Positions 1 through 11,081 of a stretch of DNA of 64,000 bases are shown piece after piece. The notes beneath the pieces were generated by a model. It saw only the letters and a list, made by a program, of their open reading frames with translations, searched no databases and was not told the origin of the DNA. Each line of letters starts with the position of its first letter. The stretch's first letter is position 1. The stretch comes from Cunninghamia lanceolata (lineage: Eukaryota; Streptophyta; Pinopsida; Cupressales; Cupressaceae): assembly GCA_027924645.1 (NCBI GenBank), contig BSBN01000213.1, forward strand, positions 30,134,501-30,198,500. Direction: 5' to 3'. Position numbers and translations under genes: made by a program.

Positions 1-450
1 ATTTTGCATACACATCTACCAAAAAAGTTGTAACTACAATATCTGCAACAGCCAACAAAATTTCTCTATCCATTATGCTTTGATGGATGTTCTGGGTGGC
101 TGGATCAACATTTTATTACGCTTTTATAGATGTCCATACCATGTTCCAAGACACTCATATTGGCATAGGTAGAGAGGATGCTAGCTCAAGGGATGAGACT
201 TAGCTTGGCTATATGCTAGGGCATGGGAAATATTAACAAAGGTCATGGAAATTGAATTAATAGTTGCCATTCCTGCAATCAATGTGTTACAAACAAGAGT
301 TTTACAATCTCATTTTGGCATAGCTAAGAAATGTGTTGGTGAAGGGCATAAGAGCAGATGTTATTACCATTTGCTTAAAAGTTTCTAATCCTTTTCAACA
401 AATTGGCTGCGTTCATAAGCTGCATTTGCGCGTTGCAGAAACCCCATTTT

Positions 451-1770
451 GGCGCAGGTAGGGTATATGCTAGCCAGACATCTTTCTGTCTGGCTGGCTG
501 CAACAACATTTTATTGTGCAAGTGTTATAATCGAAATTAGCCTAAGCTTGTTTTCACCGTAATAGCATTTCTTTGGGCGTTGGACTTTGTGCAAGTGTTA
601 TAATCGAAATTAGCCTAAGCTTTTTAGTCTATCCTTGGTATTGTTTTCCCGTTGATATCTGTCAAATGACAATAATCAAAGTTAAACCTAAGTTGCATTG
701 GCAATTTTTTAGCCCATTGGCAATTTAGTTGAGATAGTTTTTGGATTCTTAATATTTTAGCTTGTCTTTGCATAGGGTTTCCTTTCTTTTTGCTGCTTCT
801 CGGCGTGTGATCCAGCTATCTGCTAGGACATGGGAACAACTTAAAAAGAGATGGACAACGAGTCCAAGATGATGAAAGATCAAGCTCAAAGATGCCTAGG
901 TTGAGCAAGTTGTAGGGCTTGCCCACAAAGATATTTACCAAAATCAAGTTGCACAAGTTGTTATATGTGGTGTTGATGCTTCAGGTAACTGTGGTGTTTT
1001 TAAGCAAGCTGTGTGGACTTCTGTCAGAGGTTATTGTAGGTAAATTTGTGTACTGGTGTCATAAAGAGATGAGGAAGAGAGACCATTTAACATTCCATTT
1101 TGTAGCAGTTGGCGCAGGTAGGGTATATGCTAGCCAGACATCTTTTTGTTTGGCTGGCTGCAACAACATTTTATTGTGCAAGTGTTATAATCGAAATTAG
1201 CCTAAGCTTGTTTTCACCATAATAGCATTTCTTTGGGCGTTGGACTTTGTGGAAGTGTTATAATCGAAATTAGCCTAAGCTTTTTAGTCTATCCTTGGTA
1301 TTGTTTTCCCGTTGATATCTCTGCAATGACAATAATCAAAGTTAAACCTAAGTCGCATTGGCAATTTTTTAGCCCATTGGCAATTTAGTTGAGATAGTTT
1401 TTGGATTCTTAATATTTTAGCTTGTCTTTGCATAGGGTTTCCTTTCTTTTTGCTGCTTCTCGGCGTGTGATCCAGCTATCTGCTAGGACATGGGAACAAC
1501 TTAAAAAGAGATGGACAATGAGTCCAAGATGATGAAAGATCAAGCTCAAAGATGCCTAGGTTGAACAAGTTCCAGGGCTTGCCCACAAAGATATTTACCA
1601 AAATCAGGTTGCACAAGTTGTTATATGTGGTGTTGATGCTTCAGGTAACTGTGGTGTTTTTAAGCAAGCTGTGTGGACTTCTGTCAGAGGTTATTGTAGG
1701 TAAATTTGTGTACTGGTGTCGTAAAGAGATGAGGAAGAGAGACCATTTAACATTCCGTTTTGTAGCAGTT
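451..1770. repeat. Exact two-copy tandem duplication, 660-bp unit
   Basis: The units 451-1110 and 1111-1770 follow each other head to tail and differ at only a few scattered bases. Both contain the same landmarks: a GGCGCAGGTAGGG start, a short internal repeat of AAGTGTTATAATCGAAATTAG, and a T-rich tract ending in CTCGGCGTGTGATCC. Open frames of 82-93 codons recur in both copies but show no recognisable domain. The sparse differences suggest a fairly recent duplication. Confidence 0.9.
549..813 (+). repeat. Left arm of a long-range inverted repeat
   Basis: This stretch, and its tandem copy at 1209-1473, is the reverse complement of 13188-13579. Shared landmarks are TTGTTTTCACCGTAAT, the AAGCTTTTTAGTCTATCC tract, TTGCCAATGCGACTTAGG (as complement) and CGGCGTGTGATCC. 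The arms lie about 12 kb apart and enclose the gene-fragment cluster. No target-site duplication was found outside the arms, so this may be two inverted copies of a dispersed repeat and not one element. Confidence 0.7.
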
Positions 1771-3074
1771 GGCTTTCTTCAGCACAGCATGGAATTTTGA
1801 AAGTGATTTTTGTAGTTTTTGTCTGCAATGCGCCCTTTTTGTTTTGTTTTTTCCTGTATGGAATGTTTTTTTTTAACAGAGTTTTGGGTTCTGGTTGTAG
1901 TATTAACCAATAGAAACAAAATTGAATAGTGCAAGTCAACAAAAGAATATGTAGATTGATTCTTACGATTGCAGACATTTGAATGCTGAATTGATGTTAA
2001 TGATCGAAAACAACTATGAATCCTACAATATGCTTTGGTTAATTGCATAGAGAACAAGCCTGTGCAAGAAAGTACAATTTTGTTGTAGTAGTAAAGAGCT
2101 TTATGGCATTGAAAACAGCTCAAGCATATCTTTACCTGTTGTATAAATTGTTTGCTTTGTTTTCTGTGTTGTCGAAAGCTTGATTCATTGGATAGTGGCG
2201 CTGCATAGTAGTATGCTGGTTGAAAGAAACCTGCAATTATGAAAGTCTACAATTATAAAGCAAATAATAGTAGTGTAAAGAGGAAAGTAAAGCTGATGGA
2301 AGCAAAACCTGAAGAAGGAAAATTGCAAAATTCAACAGATAGTAGATAGTGTTGCAGAGCAGAGACCAGTTCATGATTTGACTATGTCCTTCACCCTTTG
2401 GCCAATGTGTTTTTTAATATACCTGACAAAGATAAACCTGTTAGGAAGTTAATTTGTTTACCTGTTCTATAGGTTTTTTGTCCAATGTGCTGCGTGACTA
2501 TCAAGAAGACTGCAAAATTTAAGGTTTTAAAAAATCAGTCATAAAGCAATGACTGGTAAAGATATGTTTTCTTGCCAGCTCCCACCGTCACACTACATTC
2601 ATAATAAATTTATATAACAATAAACTGAAGCAAAATTTGTTGCCACTCAACATTTAAATTTTGTCATACATAAGGCAAAGGTAATGATTAAATTCTAATT
2701 CATTGGAGCAATGAAATGGAAGGGATTTATTCTAAAGTCCATTCTAGTTATAACTAGAAGTACCGGTGCCATTCCTATCTCAAAGGAGTCATCTGAGACA
2801 AAGTTTGCAATTTGCCTTACAGTTTGTAAGTTTTCAGTGATATCTTCCAACAACTTGCCATAACCTGTATGCTCCGAAATTCAGGCGCTTGTAATTTGAT
2901 CAAAAGATAATCCTTGGTTTCTTTGCATAGTGTAAAGTAGCATCTTCAGGATAGCTTCACAGTCATCAATACAAGCTGCATGATTCATTGAACAAAACAT
3001 ATAAGTAGTCTATACAGACTTCTAGGAGACTCTACTGTGGGAGCCTGAACCGGAGTGTTAGGGCTTGGCTTCTT
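1771..3074. other. No gene recognised
   Basis: This AT-rich stretch has only short open frames without recognisable domains on either strand. No RNA gene or element terminus was identified. Confidence 0.5.
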
Positions 3075-3584
3075 TCTCTGCCTCAACTTCAACAAAATGA
3101 GGAGCATTCACAAGAGCAGCAGCAGAAGCAACCGGCTGCAGAACAGGGAAAAGAATTTATAAACCAGATGAAGCAAAAGTGGGAGATAACATATAAAACA
3201 CAAACAACATTTCAGCTGGTAAAATGTGCAACGACACTGTCATTGCATTTCTTGCAACTATGAAATTTATCAGAAGCTACCTCTTGCAGTTGAATACAGC
3301 CCATTGCATAGAAAAAATTCATATAATTTTCATTATACTGACAATTTGTGACTATGGACCTTGGGAAGATAAAAAGTATTAATCATTTCTAGAGCTATAA
3401 TTGTCTTATTAAGCCCCCAACATATGATCAACTTCTGTCACCGTACATTTATTTATTCTTTTCAAAATTTTGGCATATGTGATAATATGGTCTAAAAACT
3501 AGTTTGTTTTAAGATCTTGCCCTTTCGATAACTCAAGTGTTACAAATAGTTGGGAGTGCAAAAACTGAATTATCAGAAGCTACC
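3075..3584. repeat. Duplicated block A (further copies near 8.6, 9.3 and 13.0 kb)
   Basis: The block begins with a segment containing CAACTTCAACAAAATGAGGA and a CAG-rich tract, which recurs almost identically at 9328-9530 and, shorter, at 12966-13070. It continues with a segment starting CTCTTGCAGTTGAATACAGC that recurs at 8611-8900 and 9533-9820. The block ends at CTACC (3580-3584), immediately before the inserted element at 3585. Confidence 0.8.
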
Positions 3585-4793
3585 TGTTGATGAGGTTTTT
3601 GTGACTACAACATTAGAATAAAATACTGGGTATCCTATCCTCTCTTGAATAAAGCTTCTCAGACGCTGAACTATGTGATCGAATGAGACTGCTCCAAGGT
3701 TCCTTTTATGTCAGGTCTTGACATGCATAGGGATAGACTCAGTAGAATGATGTGATTTGCTGGTAATCACGAAGGGGACTTACGTAAGATTGCTCTTTCA
3801 GAGTCATGGAATTCATTTCTGGGATTCGGACTGGGATTTGCGGGTGAATGGAATTCTTTCACAGATTGACAACTCGGAATTCTAAAGTTCCATTCTTCCA
3901 GAGGCGGATGATTTGGCGATGAAGCTCTGGAAACTAATCCTAATGAAAAAAAAACTAAAAAAAGTGAAAAAGGTAAGATAAGGGTTCAGGAGTTTAACTA
4001 ATTGATGGAAGAAGACTGCTGCTGGAGATAGAAACTAGAACCAGTCCTCTGCTTCGTCATGAGACAACAACTAGGCAGGGGCGGTGCTATCTTCTAAGGG
4101 GGAATAAGGATTTTCAGACTGCTTCAGTAAGAGACATGGATTTGGTCATACGGAACAGTCGAAGTTAAGTTCGAATTAAGTTCAGACTAACCATGCACGA
4201 TGATTTGCAAGCCACAGATCACCAATGGTATGAACAAACAGATTCAATCATACAACAGTAATAATCTCCATCTTTCTAACTAATAAAAATATGAAAATAC
4301 AAGAAAGAACTTCAATATTTTCAGATTTGCTCCAAGAAATCAATAAGACCATGCCGAAAATCCAAAGGAATATATGAACACCATTCTTCAATGCATATAT
4401 AATTACTTCAGAAGTTTATATCACAACAATCCAACTGATTTTGGAGTTCCAGCTCATAAGAAACTATGCAGAAATGAAAACTAACTACTAAGGAGTTCTA
4501 GGAGCTTTAGAATGGTAAATATCAGAAAAGGAGAGAGAGATTACAATGAGGCATCCCTCAGCCTTTATATAGGCTCTCAAGAATATCCTAGGGCAAAAGG
4601 AAATCAGATTTCCTTGAAACATGTGCCCTAGGTTACAAATCCTAGAAAAAGCAGATGGGGTCGTCAGAATATCCATGCAGGAGACTACCACCTGTCTAGG
4701 TCGTCAGAATGTGTAAGGAAACTTTCCAGCTGTCCTGGACGTCATAATGTGTAAGGAAACTTGGATAGGACTGTCCTGTCTGTCCTACTCCTT

Positions 4794-4888
4794 GGTCGCA
4801 GATTCCATGGTGTCCTGGAGTCCACTTGTCCTGGTCGCAAATTCCATGGTGTCCTGGAGTCCACTTGTCCTGGTCGCAAATTCCACTT
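4794..4888. repeat. 39-bp minisatellite, about 2.4 copies
   Basis: Units begin GGTCGCA at 4794, 4833 and 4872, a spacing of exactly 39 bases, and contain ATTCCATGGTGTCCTGGAG. The GGTCGCAAATTCCA core is shared with the other repeat families of this insertion. Confidence 0.85.
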
Positions 4889-5880
4889 GGAACAAGATTT
4901 TGCGACCAGGAATGATTTTCTTCCTGGGCGCAAATTCCAAGAGGTTAAGGAACTTTGTGTGGAGGAATCCTTCCTTGAGCAGGGGCGCACTTTCCTTAGG
5001 GTCCTGGAATGGAATTCCTTCCTGAGTTGGAATTCCCTGTCGTGGAATAGAATTCCCTGTCCTGGATTCCTGGGTTGGAATTCCTCATTCTTGGCGTGGA
5101 TTCCCGTTCTTCCTGATGGATGGTGAACTGTACTTTTGTTCTTGGCTCTCTAAGGATTGATCCTCTTGTCCGGAACTGGAATCCTTGATATTGGACATGA
5201 AGTGTATTTTCTCTTTTCTTCTTGTGGAATTCACATATAGTCTCCTCGTCTGGCGTTGGAAGTAGTCCTCTTCTCCGATGTTAGAACTTCATGATGCTTG
5301 AGAGAATCCTTGATCATCCTTGAGCTCCGTCTTCATGGAAGCCCATCCTCGTCCTGGATTCCTGCGAAACAAGGGAAACCTCGAATAGTCATGATGCACA
5401 AAATCCATAAATGCAATGCAATATGAAATGAAACATGAATGATTTTGCAAGTTTTGATCAATTTCATTTATAAATCCCTGAACAAACAACGGATTTCCCT
5501 CATTCTCCGGCATTCTTCATACTCGACCGACTTTTCCTTCATTCCAGGGTTACCAGGCATGGACAGGAGGAATTTCCAGGTCAGGGAGCAATTTCCAGGT
5601 GGTCGGGGATTCTATGGAGTCGGGGATTCCTGCTCATCCTGGAATTCCACTTGTCCTAGAGGATGAATTTCTGCCCCTAGAATGTAGTTTTTTTGCTTTG
5701 GATTTGAATTGGAATGATTAGAAATGACTTGGGCGCTGCCCCTTTTATAGGTAAGTTGTCCTTCTTTGCCACTTGGCCGACCTAGGCTAAAGGAGAAGAA
5801 ATTCCTTAACCGCCAAACTTTACCCTAGCCGACTTGGTTTTTTGTCTTTTTTTGTTTTGTCGGTGGTCGAGGATTTGTGA

Positions 5881-5931
5881 ATGTCGGGGAATTTGGCATG
5901 TCGGGGAATTTGGCATGTCGGGGAATTCCTG
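5881..5931. repeat. 17-bp tandem repeat, three copies
   Basis: ATGTCGGGGAATTTGGC begins at 5881, 5898 and 5915; the third copy diverges after GGGGAATT. Confidence 0.85.
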
Positions 5932-6358
5932 AGGTTTAGGATTTTGCGACGTCGGGAATTTATGAATGTTTTGGATTTTCTTCCCCAGCACAACTCTAGA
6001 ACTTTTGCTAAAATCCAGCTAAGTCCTGGAATATTCTCCTATGGAATCTTACTCAGATGGAAGGTTGCAATTTTGCTTTCTGCGGAGGAACATGGCGGGA
6101 TGTGTCCTTGGACTTTTATGTTCAGTCTTTTGGATATTTGCTAAGGGTTTCATCACTCTGTTTTGGCAGGGATGGATTTTCTTATGCTGGGATCAGAGAC
6201 TCCATTTTAAAACCAGAAGTACCCTCCATCGTGTTTAGGGATTCCGGACTTTGAGGTATAACAGGCGAGCAATTCTTCCATGCAAGAGCTGGCAAACTGG
6301 GTCCCAGAATTTCACCCCGCAGGTCTCCCATTCTAGACTGGATCAGGAATGTCCAAGG

Positions 6359-6512
6359 GCGCAGAATCCAGAAGGTCAAGGATTTTGCACCCAGGACAAA
6401 ATTTGTCCTGGAGCGCAGAATCCAGAAGGTTAAGGAATTTGCGCCCAGGACAAAATTTGTCCTGGAGCGCAGAATCCTACAGGTGCTGGAATTTGCACCA
6501 CTTGCCTTTAGA
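6359..6512. repeat. 54-bp tandem repeat, about three copies
   Basis: GCGCAGAATCC starts at 6359, 6413 and 6467. Each unit pairs a GCGCAGAATCCAGAAGG segment with an inverted partner ending in TTTGCGCCCAGGACAAA. It is closely related to the 54-bp array at 7701-7862. Confidence 0.85.
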
Positions 6513-6639
6513 GTTCAGTTTCAGGGAATCTAAGTCAAGGATTTGCATTTTCCTGAGTTTCGAAGTGGGATTCTGGTTTTGCAGTAGGTTCATTCTCCTA
6601 GCTACTCCATGGAGGTTCAGATGTTGATACAGGATCAGA

Positions 6640-7050
6640 AAACGGAGTTTATTTCTTCCATCCTCGTTCCTTCCATCCTCGCGGAATCTGTTACTTCCAA
6701 GGCGGGATGAGAGGTTCGTTCGTTCCATCCTTTGTTTCTTCCATCCTCGTTTGTTCCATCTTCCGAGAGTCTGTTACTTCCAAGGCAGGATGAGGGGTTC
6801 GTTTCTTCCATCCTCGTTTGTTCCATCCTCCGAGAGTCTCTTTTCGATGGCGAGACATGAGGTTCATTTCTTCCATCTTTCGTTTCTTCCATCCTTCGTT
6901 CCTTCCATCCTTCGTTCCTTCCATCCTCCGGGAATCTGATGGCGAGACACAAGGTTCGTTTCTTCCATCTTTCGTTTCTTCCATCCTTCGTTCCTTCCAT
7001 CCTCCGGGAATCTGATGGCGAGACACAAGGTTCGTTTCTTCCATCCTGAC
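6640..7050. repeat. Pyrimidine-rich TTCTTCCATCC minisatellite with 76-bp higher-order unit
   Basis: The plus strand consists of repeated variants of TTC(G/T)TTCTTCCATCC. A longer unit with CTCCGGGAATCTGATGGCGA repeats with 76-base spacing (about 6925 and 7001). Open frames on both strands here are repetitive translations of the array and are not genes. Confidence 0.8.
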
Positions 7051-7154
7051 TGTGAATTCTAGGAGTCAGGTATCCACAGAGGGGTCAGAGAAAAAAATCC
7101 AAGCCAGAAGTGACTGGACAGAGCAGGGATGGAGGAACTGGATACTCCCAGTCC

Positions 7155-7240
7155 TTGGGCGCAAAATCCAGTAGGTACTGGATTTTGCGCCCAGGACAAA
7201 AAGTTGTCCTGGGCGCATATTCCAGAAGGTCCTGGAATGT
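7155..7240. repeat. Two adjacent palindromic motifs
   Basis: A near-perfect inverted repeat with arms GGGCGCAAAATCCAGTA and TACTGGATTTTGCGCCC spans about 7157-7189. A second, imperfect one (GCGCATATTCCAG / CTGGAATGTGCG) follows. Both could form strong hairpins and are the single-copy form of the unit arrayed at 7701. Confidence 0.8.
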
Positions 7241-7595
7241 GCGACAGGGAATTTCCTGAGAGTACTTTCATTTTCCTCTGGTGTCTGGAATTCTTTGCCC
7301 TGAAACTTCATCAGTTCCTGCAGCAGGATTTCATTGTGGTGGAATGTCTTCCGAGAGTTTGTTTTCGATGGCATGACACGAAGTTCATTTGTTCCATCCT
7401 CCAGAAATTCGGTGGCGAGAGACAAAGTTCGTTTGTTTCATCCTTCATTTCTTCCTGTTTGGAATTGGCTAAGTCTGGTAGCCTGAAATCCTGAAATCCT
7501 GAAAAAACGACTAAGTCTAAAATCTGGTGGATCTTCCAAATTCTAGATTCTGCATGTTAAATCCGACGGATTCGAGACCTATCTCAAACATCCTG

Positions 7596-7668
7596 AAAGG
7601 TATATTGAAAAATATTTAAAGTATAAGAAATTCTTCTTATACTTAAATATATTTTTCAATATACCTTT
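7596..7668. repeat. AT-rich long hairpin
   Basis: Arms of about 34 bases starting AAAGGTATATTGAAAAATAT pair with their reverse complement ending ATATACCTTT. The loop is only a few bases, with small internal mismatches. The shape resembles a miniature inverted-repeat element or small-RNA hairpin, but nothing shows that it is transcribed. Confidence 0.8.
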
Positions 7669-7700
7669 ACCCTAAAGATGCTGAAAAATGGCAAAGATTG

Positions 7701-7862
7701 TCCTTGAGCGCAAAATCCAGTAGGTACTGGATTTTGCGACCAGGACAAAAAGTGTCCTTGAGCGCAAAATCCAGTAGGTACTGGATTTTGCGACCAAGAC
7801 AAAAAGTGTCCTTGAGCACAAAATCCAGTAGGTAAGGGATTTTGCGACCAGGACAAAAGTCT
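7701..7862. repeat. Array of three palindromic 54-bp units
   Basis: TCCTTGAGCGC/ACA begins at 7701, 7755 and 7809, exactly 54 bases apart. Each unit is itself an inverted repeat (GCGCAAAATCCAGTA then TACTGGATTTTGCG), with the third copy slightly diverged. Confidence 0.9.
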
Positions 7863-8606
7863 CCTGTCGCAATTCCAGCCTACCGGAGGGATATTCAGTA
7901 AATGTTGATTGTCTCCTAAAATTGCCCTAAGTCTTTGATTTGCGAATCTTCCGAGCTATGAAATGAGGTTGAGTGCCGGACCGAGATTTAAAGAGATATC
8001 CCTTGGTTTTGACCTTCCGGACTAGAGTTGTCAGGCCGGGACTAAGTTCCATGACTGAAGGATGATCACGCCAAGGAGTGACAGTCTCTGTTGAACTCCG
8101 CAATCTTGGTTGGAAGAAGAATCTAGATAAACTTTGAAACGGGATTCCAGGCCAGAATTCCTTGAACGAGACTCTGGGAGGGGTACTTCCGGACAGGACT
8201 CCGGTTTGGACCTCCGGGTTGGACTCCTGGACCGGAGTCCAGGAATGAATTTCTAAGCCATACATGGGGTCTTGGACTAGGACTGGAATTGGGTTTCATG
8301 CCGAGAGCAGAGTGGGTTCATTACCCAAGTGTGAAAAGACAAAACCCTTCCCTAAGGATGGAAAAAATGAAACTCTCGCCTAAGGATAGTCTGGAACAGT
8401 CAATTAGGGTTCGGGCCCTATGCAGGAGGAAACCTATGTGTTTTACTTCTCTTTCTTCCTAGTGGGCCAGTCTAAGCTCCTAACACTATCCGAACTATGA
8501 GGACATCGCCGGATAAAAGTATGGGATAAGCCTCAAGGATCCAGGCAAGTCAAAAAAGGGGGACCCAATTAGTAATTGGGGTTGATGTTGTAAAGTGGTC
8601 ACAACA

Positions 8607-10325
8607 CTACCTCTTGCAGTTGAATACAGCCCATTGGATAGAAAAAATTCATATAATTTTCATTATACTGACAATTTGTGACTATGGATCTTGGGAGGAT
8701 AAACAGTATTAAGCATTTCTAGAGCTATAACTGTCTTAGTAAGCCCCCAACATATGATCAACTTCTGTCACCGTACATTTATTTATTCTTTTCAAATTTT
8801 TGGCATATGTGATAATATGGTCTAAAGACTAGTTTGTTTTAAGATCTTGCCCTTTCGATAACTCAAGTGTTACAAATAGTTGGGAGTGCAAAAACTGAAT
8901 TATCTGTATATTATTTCCTTTGAAAAACCTAATCCTTCTAATAACGTTAACAATTTCACATTATTGAACTGCAGACAGAACATAGAAAGTGTCAACAATA
9001 TTAAAAAAATTGGTTGACATTGTTGAACTGCAGACAAAACATAGAAAGTGTCAACCATATTAAAAAAAAATGGTGAAAATGTCAACAACATGATTGTAGG
9101 ACTGATATATTTGTCAAGGGTTTCTTAATGCAGGATGAGAAGCCTACAATGGCAGAGTGATCTGGATTGAATCTGCAGATACCTATTTATGCATGGGGCC
9201 CTAGTTCAGTGGGATATTCATTGATTTTGAAGGAGGAGAAAGCTAAAAAGGGTACTGTAACAAATGGATCCACTTTTGAGAATTAACAGTGTATCTTTGT
9301 ACCTCATGATGTTCCCTTGAAAGGTGCTGCCTCAACTTCAACAAAATGAGGAGCATCCACAAGAGCAGCAGCAGAAGCAACCGGCTGCAGAACAGGGAAA
9401 AGAATTTATAAACCAGAAGAAGCAAAAGTGGGAGATAACATATAAAACACAAACAACATTTCAGCTGGTAAAATGTGCAACGACACTGTCATTGCATTTC
9501 TTGCAACTATGAAATTTATCAGAAGCTACGTCATGCAGTTGAATACAGCCCATTGGATAGAAAAAATTCATATAATTTTCATTATACTGACAATTTGTGA
9601 CTATGGATCTTGGGAAGATAAACAGTATTAAGCATTTCTAGAGCTATAACTGTCTTATTAAGCCCCCAACATATGATCAACTTCTGTCACCGTACATTTA
9701 TTTATTCTTTTCAAATTTTTGGCATTTGTGATAATATGGTCTAAAGACTAGTTTGTTTTAAGATCTTGCCCTTTCGATAACTCAAGTGTTACAAATTGTT
9801 GGGAGTGCAAAAACTGAATCATCTGTATATTATTTCCTTTGAAAAACCTAATCCTTCCAATAATGTTAACAATTTCACATTATTGAACTGCAGACAGAAC
9901 ATAGAAAGTGTCAACAATATTAAAAAAATTGGTTGACATTGTTGAACTGCAGACAGAACATAGAAAGTGTCAACCATATTAGAAAAAAATGGTGAAAATG
10001 TCAACAACACGATTGTAGGACTGATATATTTGTCAAGGGTTTCTTAATGCAGGATGAGAAGCCTACAATGGCAGAGTGATCTGGATTGAATCTGCAGATA
10101 CCTATTTATGCATGGGGCCCTAGTTCAGTGGGATATTCATTGATTTTGAAGAAGGAGAAAGCTAAAAAGGGTACTGTAACAAATGGATCCACTTTTGGCT
10201 GTGTATCAATGGAAGACTTCTTGGAACCCCTTGCAAAGAAATTTAAGCACAATAAAACCACTTTTGAGAATTAACAGTGTATCTTTGTACCTCATGATGT
10301 TCCCTTGAAAGGTGCTCCAAATGAG
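8607..10325. repeat. Two ~0.7-0.9 kb duplicated blocks offset by 919 bases
   Basis: The segment from about 8612 to 9330 recurs from about 9531 to 10317 with a 919-base offset. The second copy has 69 extra bases (10189-10257) between two occurrences of CCACTTTTG; the first copy has one CCACTTTTG at 9270-9278. Between the blocks, 9328-9530 repeats the start of block A. Short open frames in the blocks are not recognisable proteins. Confidence 0.85.
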
Positions 10326-10699
10326 GCTCTTACAGTCAATGTGTTATTCAAACAAATTTAGGCCTTGCAATCAAACACATTTAAGTTATATATAGGTATT
10401 GCTATAGAGCTTTACCTGAAACAACTTATTGTGGGTGGACTTCATCATAAGTCTCTTATTTTGTTTCAAAATTTGCAAGTAACCTACATTAAAATGCATT
10501 CAATGAGCATGGAAGGCACCAATGGAATATAAAAGCTTAGGAATACCTGTGTCTCCTGAAATAAGAATATTGCTCTTTTTGCGGTGAATTTGTAAACAGG
10601 TTACATGTCTGCTATGTAGTCTGATTGCACAGTCCACTTGGGTAGTAATGACATAAGCTGGCTTGATCTGCAGCATGTGAATTTTAAGCGAAGCTGCGT

Positions 10700-10993
10700 T
10701 TGATGGCGGCAGCAGCGGCAGACCGGGCAGATATGCATGGTGTCCTCGCACAGCAAAGAGATGGATGGAACAAACTCCTCCTCACCCCCCTCACCAACAT
10801 CACGCTGGCGGCACTCGTTCTCCAGGGTTTACCCAATAATAATAGTAATAATGTTGCTGCCACCCTTTTGTATGGCCTCTCCACAGCTTTGATGTGTGGT
10901 GTGAACAAAATGCAGCCTTCACAGTTAGCAGAGGAGCAAAGAATTGCATTAACTGATGCTCATTTATATGCAGGAAGAAGAAGAGGCGAATAG
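10700..10993 (+). pseudogene. Fragment resembling At4g22030-type F-box-like protein
   Basis: The 97-codon frame reads through DRADMHGVLAQQRDGWNKLL, an ITLAALVLQGL hydrophobic segment, and VNKMQPSQLAEEQR. From memory, this order (DR.EMH, QRD.WN.LLL, a membrane-like stretch, then NK.QPSQLAEEQR) matches the plastid-targeted plant family annotated as probable F-box protein At4g22030. After EEQR the similarity stops, and the frame ends about 17 codons later at a stop. No transit peptide or upstream exon is visible. Gene fragments lie on both sides, so this is most likely a captured or truncated copy. The function of the family is poorly known. Confidence 0.55.
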
Positions 10994-11081
10994 TGGGTTT
11001 CGTAGAAATTCTTCAGTAGATGTTTCTGAGTTGAGAACCTTGGACTTATTTCCTCAGTATCCTTCTAGAGGAGATTTTTAA
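10974..11081 (+). pseudogene. Possible 3' terminal exon with a WUS-box-like motif
   Basis: Downstream of a splice-acceptor-like TTTATATGCAG (ending 10973), a 35-codon frame runs to TAA at 11079-11081. It contains SELRTLDLFPQYPS near its end. The core TLDLFPQY fits the T-L-x-L-F-P WUS-box pattern of WUSCHEL-related homeobox proteins, where it acts as a repression motif close to the C terminus. No homeodomain was found in the window, so at most this is the last exon of such a gene. The reading frame differs from the overlapping F-box-like frame, so the two fragments are not one exon. A chance match in a short peptide remains possible. Confidence 0.35.

Larger units (their letters stand above)
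3585..8606. mobile_element. 5022-bp non-coding insertion with TG...CA ends and CTACC duplication
   Basis: The interval starts TGTTGATGAGG and ends GGTCACAACA, giving TGTTG/CAACA termini. It is flanked by CTACC at 3580-3584 and 8607-8611. The duplicated host unit interrupted at 3584 resumes exactly at 8607, which supports insertion. No coding domain is visible inside. I could not find a second internal copy of either end, so paired LTRs are not shown. A very long solo LTR or a non-autonomous LTR-type element fits best. The interior is rich in minisatellites listed separately. A PPT-like AAAAAAGGGGGACC sits about 40 bases from the right end. Confidence 0.6.

Noticed and set aside
919..1800. 82-93 codon frames in the 660-bp tandem duplication
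   Set aside because: They are repeated because the DNA is duplicated. The predicted peptides show no domain and no gene context.
3585..4427. A 5' LTR for the 3585-8606 insertion ending at ATCACAACA (4427)
   Set aside because: The last 850 bases of the insertion do not match this interval, so an LTR pair is not supported.
6635..7044. Minus-strand frames of about 120 codons rich in M-E-E-T-K-D-G-R-N
   Set aside because: They translate the TTCTTCCATCC minisatellite and have no independent support.
7701..7862. Repeats with regular spacing that could suggest a CRISPR array
   Set aside because: The whole 54-bp unit is conserved, with no variable spacers, and the context is plant nuclear DNA.
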